A stretch of DNA of 8,272 bases, from positions 1 to 8,272 of the forward strand of contig CAYQLM010000113.1 in NCBI GenBank assembly GCA_964418365.1, read 5' to 3'. This DNA is from JBBDXS01 sp964418365 (GTDB lineage Bacteria > Chloroflexota > Dehalococcoidia > DSTF01 > RBG-16-68-14). Made by a program: the position numbers and the translations under genes. The notes under the pieces are model-generated. The model saw only the letters and a list, made by a program, of their open reading frames with translations. It had not been told where the DNA came from and searched no databases. Numbering within the stretch: position 1 is the stretch's first letter; every line of letters begins with the position of its first letter. This document shows, piece by piece, positions 5,605-8,272 of the stretch.

Positions 5605-7041
5605 GTGGAGACAGCAGAGCGCGACGCAGTCGATCTTCGCCTCGCGGTTACGCCAGCCGCACTGCCGCGTCCCAGCTGGCTGGGTGGCACCCTGCGGCTC
5701 GGGCACATGTCGCTGTTGGGCGCGCGCCACCTCACTCCGGCCGTGGCGCGACGCCTGGTGCGGCGTCAAGGCAACCCGGTCGCTGCGCTCCGCCGCGTGT
5801 TCGAACACCTGGGAGCCACGTACGTTAAGTTCGGTCAGTTCGTCGCCTCTGCGCCCGGCATCGTGGGCGAGTCGGTTGCTAAGGAGTTCCGCGACTGTCT
5901 CGACACAGGCCCCGCCGTCCCGTTCGAATACGTCCGTTCCACGGTCGAGTCGGAGCTGGGACGGCCGCTCGAGGAAGCCTTCGCGACGTTCGACCGCGCG
6001 CCCATAGCGGCGGCTTCGATCGCCGTCGTCCACGCGGCGACGCTGCACGATGGCACGCGGGTCGCGGTGAAGGTCCTGCGCAACGACATCGAGCGAACGG
6101 TCGCCACCGACATCGCCCTCCTGGAGCGCTTTGCGCGGTTCATGGCGGCGCGCGGCGTCGACCAGGCGTACAACATGGTCGGGCTGATCGTGGGCCTGCG
6201 GATGCAGATCGCCGAGGAGCTCGATCTGCGCAACGAAGCGGGCACGATGGACGTCTTCCGCACGCTCTACAAGAGCTACGGCCTCTCGCGCCTCGTCGTG
6301 CCCGACGTGTATCACGACTGGACGGCGCGCCGCGTGCTCACGATGCAGTTCCTGGACGGCGCCCCGCTCGATGACCTGGCGCACGCCACCGCTCTCGGCG
6401 CCGATCCGGCGGAGCTGGTGCGCGAACTGCTTAAGGCCTGGGTGCTCACCGGCCTGCGCGTCGGCGCCTTTCACGCCGATATCCACGCCGGCAACCTGCT
6501 CCTCCTGCGCGACGGGCGGCTCGGCATGGTCGACTGGGGGATCGTCGCGCGCATGGACGAAGGTTCCCACCGCATGTTCCGCAGCCTCTGCGAGGCGTCC
6601 GTGGGGATCGAATCGGCATGGGCGGATATCGCCGAGCTGATGATCCAGGTGAACGGGCCTGCCCTCTACGCGCTGGGGCTGACGGATGATGACATCCACC
6701 GCTTCGCGCGCGCGACCTTCGAGCCGGTGCTCACCAAGCCGCTCTCTGAAGTGAGCATGGGCGAGCTGATGATGAACGGCGATGACGTGGTTCACAAGGC
6801 AACCGGCGAGCGGCCGCCTCGGCGCTCCGTGCGCGACCGCCTGCGTATCATGCGCGACGCCGCGCGCGCCTATCGCACGGCGGCCAAGAACCGCGCTTTC
6901 GAAAACATCTCGATGCGGATGGGCTTCCTATCGATGAAGCAGCTCGTCTATCTGGAGCGCTATGGGCGGATGTACATCCCGGACGAGGCGCTCCTGGGCG
7001 ACACAGCATTCGTTCGCCGCGCTCTGGACGAGTCTTCTTAG
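5605..7041 (+). CDS. AarF/ABC1/UbiB kinase-like family protein
   Basis: This is an atypical protein-kinase-like ATPase of the UbiB/COQ8 group, relatives of which support quinone or other lipid metabolism at the membrane. The 478-residue protein carries the family signatures in order: KFGQ at 75-78 (KxGQ), AAASIA at 135-140 (alanine-rich loop), VAVKV with Lys156, EELD at 204-207 (the ExD motif), TMQFLDGAPL at 246-255, HADIHAGN at 290-297 (catalytic loop), and DWG at 310-312 in place of the common DFG. There is no pair of C-terminal membrane helices as in E. coli UbiB. The start is GTG 5605, supported by a -10 box eight bases upstream and no ribosome site (leaderless). The later ATG at 5707 also lacks a ribosome site and would remove sequence before the KxGQ helix. 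Its lipid target is unknown. No quinone-biosynthesis genes are visible beside it. Confidence 0.9.
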   Translation: METAERDAVDLRLAVTPAALPRPSWLGGTLRLGHMSLLGARHLTPAVARRLVRRQGNPVAALRRVFEHLGATYVKFGQFVASAPGIVGESVAKEFRDCLDTGPAVPFEYVRSTVESELGRPLEEAFATFDRAPIAAASIAVVHAATLHDGTRVAVKVLRNDIERTVATDIALLERFARFMAARGVDQAYNMVGLIVGLRMQIAEELDLRNEAGTMDVFRTLYKSYGLSRLVVPDVYHDWTARRVLTMQFLDGAPLDDLAHATALGADPAELVRELLKAWVLTGLRVGAFHADIHAGNLLLLRDGRLGMVDWGIVARMDEGSHRMFRSLCEASVGIESAWADIAELMIQVNGPALYALGLTDDDIHRFARATFEPVLTKPLSEVSMGELMMNGDDVVHKATGERPPRRSVRDRLRIMRDAARAYRTAAKNRAFENISMRMGFLSMKQLVYLERYGRMYIPDEALLGDTAFVRRALDESS

Positions 7042-7181
7042 CCGCGCAGCGTTAGGAGTGCGCCCGCTCGTACGGCTCCCAGCCCCGCCATCGCACGCTT
7101 GATGGCCCAGTTGTGGTTCCAGCGAAAGAACGGCCGCAGGACAGGGGTGAGCACGCGCAGCAGCGCGCGGTCCGCCGTCAC
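7038..7181 (-). other. Orphaned C-terminal segment of the SRPBCC gene (different frame)
   Basis: This stretch would otherwise look like a 136-base gap between the AarF stop and the SRPBCC stop. In the frame one base off from the upstream gene it reads 47 codons without a stop, beginning VTADRALLRVLTPVLRPFFR and continuing WNHNWAIKRAMAGL, then TAA at 7040-7038. The basic, Trp-rich helix is what the C-terminal helix of SRPBCC proteins of this type looks like. It fits as the lost tail of the gene ending at 7178. Its TAA overlaps the TAG of the convergent AarF gene by two bases, so the ancestral genes met end to end. Confidence 0.6.
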
Positions 7182-7513
7182 CCCCGCCAATCGAAGCGCA
7201 CGTGCGCGGCGTTAGCCTTCGGCGTCAACGTCCAGACGCCGCGGCCGGAGAAATCGCCGGTGACGCTGATCTCGAACTCGCGCGGCGGTTCCAGACTGAC
7301 GATCTCCGACGTCTGGCGCAGGTGGTAGGGTAGGCGGCCCTTTAAGTGCTGCTGTGATGTCGCGCCGACGGCCGGCGGCCCGTCAGCCTCCACTTCGATG
7401 TAGACGGGCTTCCACCATTCGGGATAGGTGCGCGGATCGGCGAGCGCCTGAAACACCGCGTCGGCCAGCGCCTGCACGTCCCACTCATCGATGAACACAT
7501 ATTCCGCAGCCAA
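7178..7513 (-). CDS. SRPBCC (polyketide cyclase/START-like fold) protein, C-terminus lost by frameshift
   Basis: This is a small START/Bet v1-like fold protein, expected to bind a hydrophobic ligand in its cavity; ligand and role are unknown. The readable product is 111 residues. It opens with YVFIDEWDVQALADAVFQAL then DPRTYPEWW, the first strand and helices typical of the family. It continues through the central sheet (PYHLRQTSEIVSLEPPREF and GRGVWTLTPK) and stops after HVRFDWRG. The family is usually near 150 residues, so the long C-terminal helix that closes the cavity is missing. It is found in another frame immediately downstream, after a run of five G on the coding strand. Restoring the frame gives about 158 residues. 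The start is TTG 7513, chosen because GGGAGG lies eight bases upstream. It begins 41 bases after the receiver gene on the same strand and may be co-transcribed. Pseudogene or sequencing error are both possible. Confidence 0.75.
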   Translation of the reverse strand: MAAEYVFIDEWDVQALADAVFQALADPRTYPEWWKPVYIEVEADGPPAVGATSQQHLKGRLPYHLRQTSEIVSLEPPREFEISVTGDFSGRGVWTLTPKANAAHVRFDWRG

Positions 7514-7554
7514 GTCTTGTCCCTCCCGATCCGAGATGGGAAAGGATACCAGCC

Positions 7555-7977
7555 TTAGCGCGGCCGGCGGTCGATCGTGGGATGGCGTGCCGCCGCCGCG
7601 GGCCGTGCGCCGGCGTGACGCAGCGCGACACGCGTGCGCGCGAGCAGCTCCTGAACGCCAAGGGGCTTCGTGAGATAGTCGTCTGCGCCGGCGTCGAGCG
7701 CGGCTACCTTATCGTGTTCCGCGCCGCGCACGGACAGCACGACGGTGGGCGTAGCGGCCTGCTCCCGCACCCGGCGAATCACATCGATGCCGTCGCAGTC
7801 GGGTAGGCCGAGGTCGAGCAGCAGCAGGTCGGGCCGGCTGCGCGAAAACTCATCGAGCGCCTCGCCGCCCGTCGATGCCGTCTGGACATGGTAACCATGG
7901 CGCGACAAGTTCGTGCTCACCGCGCGCAGAATGCCCGGATCGTCATCGACGACCAAGATGCGCGCGCCGCCGCTCAC
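7555..7977 (-). CDS. Response regulator receiver protein, KdpE-like, without DNA-binding domain
   Basis: This is a phosphoacceptor receiver domain of a two-component system. The 140-residue product has a complete fold: acidic Asp12 and Asp13, phosphoacceptor Asp55 in LLLLDLGLPDCDG, Ser82, Lys104 (YLTKP) and an ending near residue 121. The wording RILVVDDDPGILRAVSTNL, LGLPDCDG and KVAALDAGADDYLTKP is close to KdpE. KdpE is about 225-230 residues with a winged-helix output domain. Here only a 19-residue Ala/Arg/Pro tail follows, and no winged helix is found in any frame before the next gene. It may therefore be a broken KdpE or a stand-alone receiver signalling by protein contact. It starts with GTG 7977 in a GTGA overlap with the histidine-kinase remnant, implying translational coupling and an original kinase-regulator pair. 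Confidence 0.85.
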   Translation of the reverse strand: MSGGARILVVDDDPGILRAVSTNLSRHGYHVQTASTGGEALDEFSRSRPDLLLLDLGLPDCDGIDVIRRVREQAATPTVVLSVRGAEHDKVAALDAGADDYLTKPLGVQELLARTRVALRHAGARPAAAARHPTIDRRPR

Positions 7978-8231
7978 GCGCGCTGCTCCGCGGGGGCGAC
8001 CGGCGCCTCGCCGAGCGGCAGCGTGACGACCAAGCGCGCGCCTCCTTCGGCCCGCTTCTCCGCGCGTATCTTGCCGCCGTGCGCGCGCACGAGCCCCTCG
8101 GCCACGGCCAGGCCGAGTCCCGTCCCCTTCGCCTGCGCGGCGCCGTCTTGCGCGCGATAGAACGGCTGGAAAAGGTGCAGCAGCGCCAGGCCGGCAGCTC
8201 CGAGCGCCAGCCAGTAGATCGATCCGCTCAT
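7974..8231 (-). CDS. Histidine kinase remnant: one membrane helix joined to the ATPase C-terminal part
   Basis: The 85-residue product has two unlike parts. Residues 5-20 (IYWLALGAAGLALLHL) form a single hydrophobic helix. Residues 21-75 match the end of a histidine-kinase ATPase domain: FQPFYRA (F box), GTGLGLAVAEGL at 36-47 (G2 box), HGGKIRAEKR and GGARLVVTLPL. The dimerisation helix with its phosphoryl histidine, the N box and the G1 box are absent, so it cannot be a working kinase. The upstream frame ends in a TGA overlapping this ATG (ATGA), which supports the start although no ribosome site is present. The same frame is also open to the window edge. The end overlaps the receiver gene by GTGA. 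The helix resembles KdpF-type small proteins in size and placement, a weak hint. This is most likely a deletion product of a KdpD-like kinase, or an assembly join. Confidence 0.65.
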   Translation of the reverse strand: MSGSIYWLALGAAGLALLHLFQPFYRAQDGAAQAKGTGLGLAVAEGLVRAHGGKIRAEKRAEGGARLVVTLPLGEAPVAPAEQRA

Positions 8232-8272
8232 TGGCCCATTGCCCGCGCCCGATGGGGATCCCTTCCCTCTGC
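8228..8272 (-). CDS. Possible C-terminal end of an upstream gene (partial)
   Basis: Fourteen codons reading AEGRDPHRARAMGQ and then TGA are open from the right edge. The stop overlaps the ATG of the histidine-kinase remnant as ATGA, the usual junction of tightly packed operon genes. That overlap is the only support; the fragment is too short to identify, and it may be chance. Confidence 0.25.
   Translation of the reverse strand, partial: AEGRDPHRARAMGQ

Noticed and set aside
5707..5709. Internal ATG as the AarF start
   Set aside because: No ribosome site precedes it, and the upstream GTG has a well-placed -10 box. The 34 extra residues read as plausible coding sequence, though this is not decisive.
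5590..6795. 401-codon open frame on the minus strand opposite the AarF gene
   Set aside because: Its product is rich in His, Arg, Asp and Val with no family motif, as expected of the antisense frame of a high-GC gene. The plus-strand frame carries all ABC1 motifs.
7113..7328. 71-codon plus-strand frame across the SRPBCC frameshift
   Set aside because: It has no start signal or family motif and is antisense to the SRPBCC frames.
1..8272. CRISPR arrays, tRNA or rRNA genes, insertion-sequence ends, toxin-antitoxin or defence genes
   Set aside because: I saw no regularly spaced repeats, tRNA-like arms, transposase motifs or terminal inverted repeats. All recognisable proteins are transport, oxidoreductase, kinase-like, small-fold or signalling families.

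Overview
The window comes from a high-GC bacterium. Genes are densely packed on both strands, GTG and TTG starts occur alongside ATG, most genes have GGAGG-type ribosome binding sites, and one gene looks leaderless. An OppA-type lipoprotein, a luciferase-like monooxygenase and an AarF/ABC1 protein with no membrane tail together fit Chloroflexota or a deep Actinomycetota. This is an impression from gene style, not a phylogenetic placement.

Layout from left to right. Positions 1-2195 (minus) hold the start of a dipeptide/oligopeptide ABC importer operon: the binding lipoprotein gene comes first, then a strong intergenic stem-loop, then the first permease gene, which runs off the left edge. Positions 2341-3054 (minus) encode a classical SDR dehydrogenase. 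Divergent from it, 3144-4325 (plus) encodes a luciferase-like flavin monooxygenase; the two share a short promoter region. Convergent with the monooxygenase is an unrecognised six-helix membrane protein (4330-5070, minus), preceded on the same strand by a small VOC/glyoxalase-fold protein (5133-5495). The 109-base gap at 5496-5604 appears to fire both ways: a TTGACA promoter for the VOC gene and a -10 box placed for a leaderless GTG start of the AarF/ABC1 kinase-like gene (5605-7041, plus).

The right end (7038-8272, minus) is the most eroded part. It contains a histidine-kinase remnant (one membrane helix joined to the last third of an ATPase domain), a translationally coupled KdpE-like receiver with no output domain, and an SRPBCC lipid-binding-fold gene whose last 47 codons are cut off by a frameshift in a homopolymer run.

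Most of the window is ordinary transport and oxidoreductase content. I found no defence island, CRISPR array, insertion sequence, tRNA or rRNA, and no clearly new multi-gene system. The items most worth checking are the deletion-like two-component remnant, the SRPBCC frameshift, the leaderless AarF start, and several compact stem-loops between genes.
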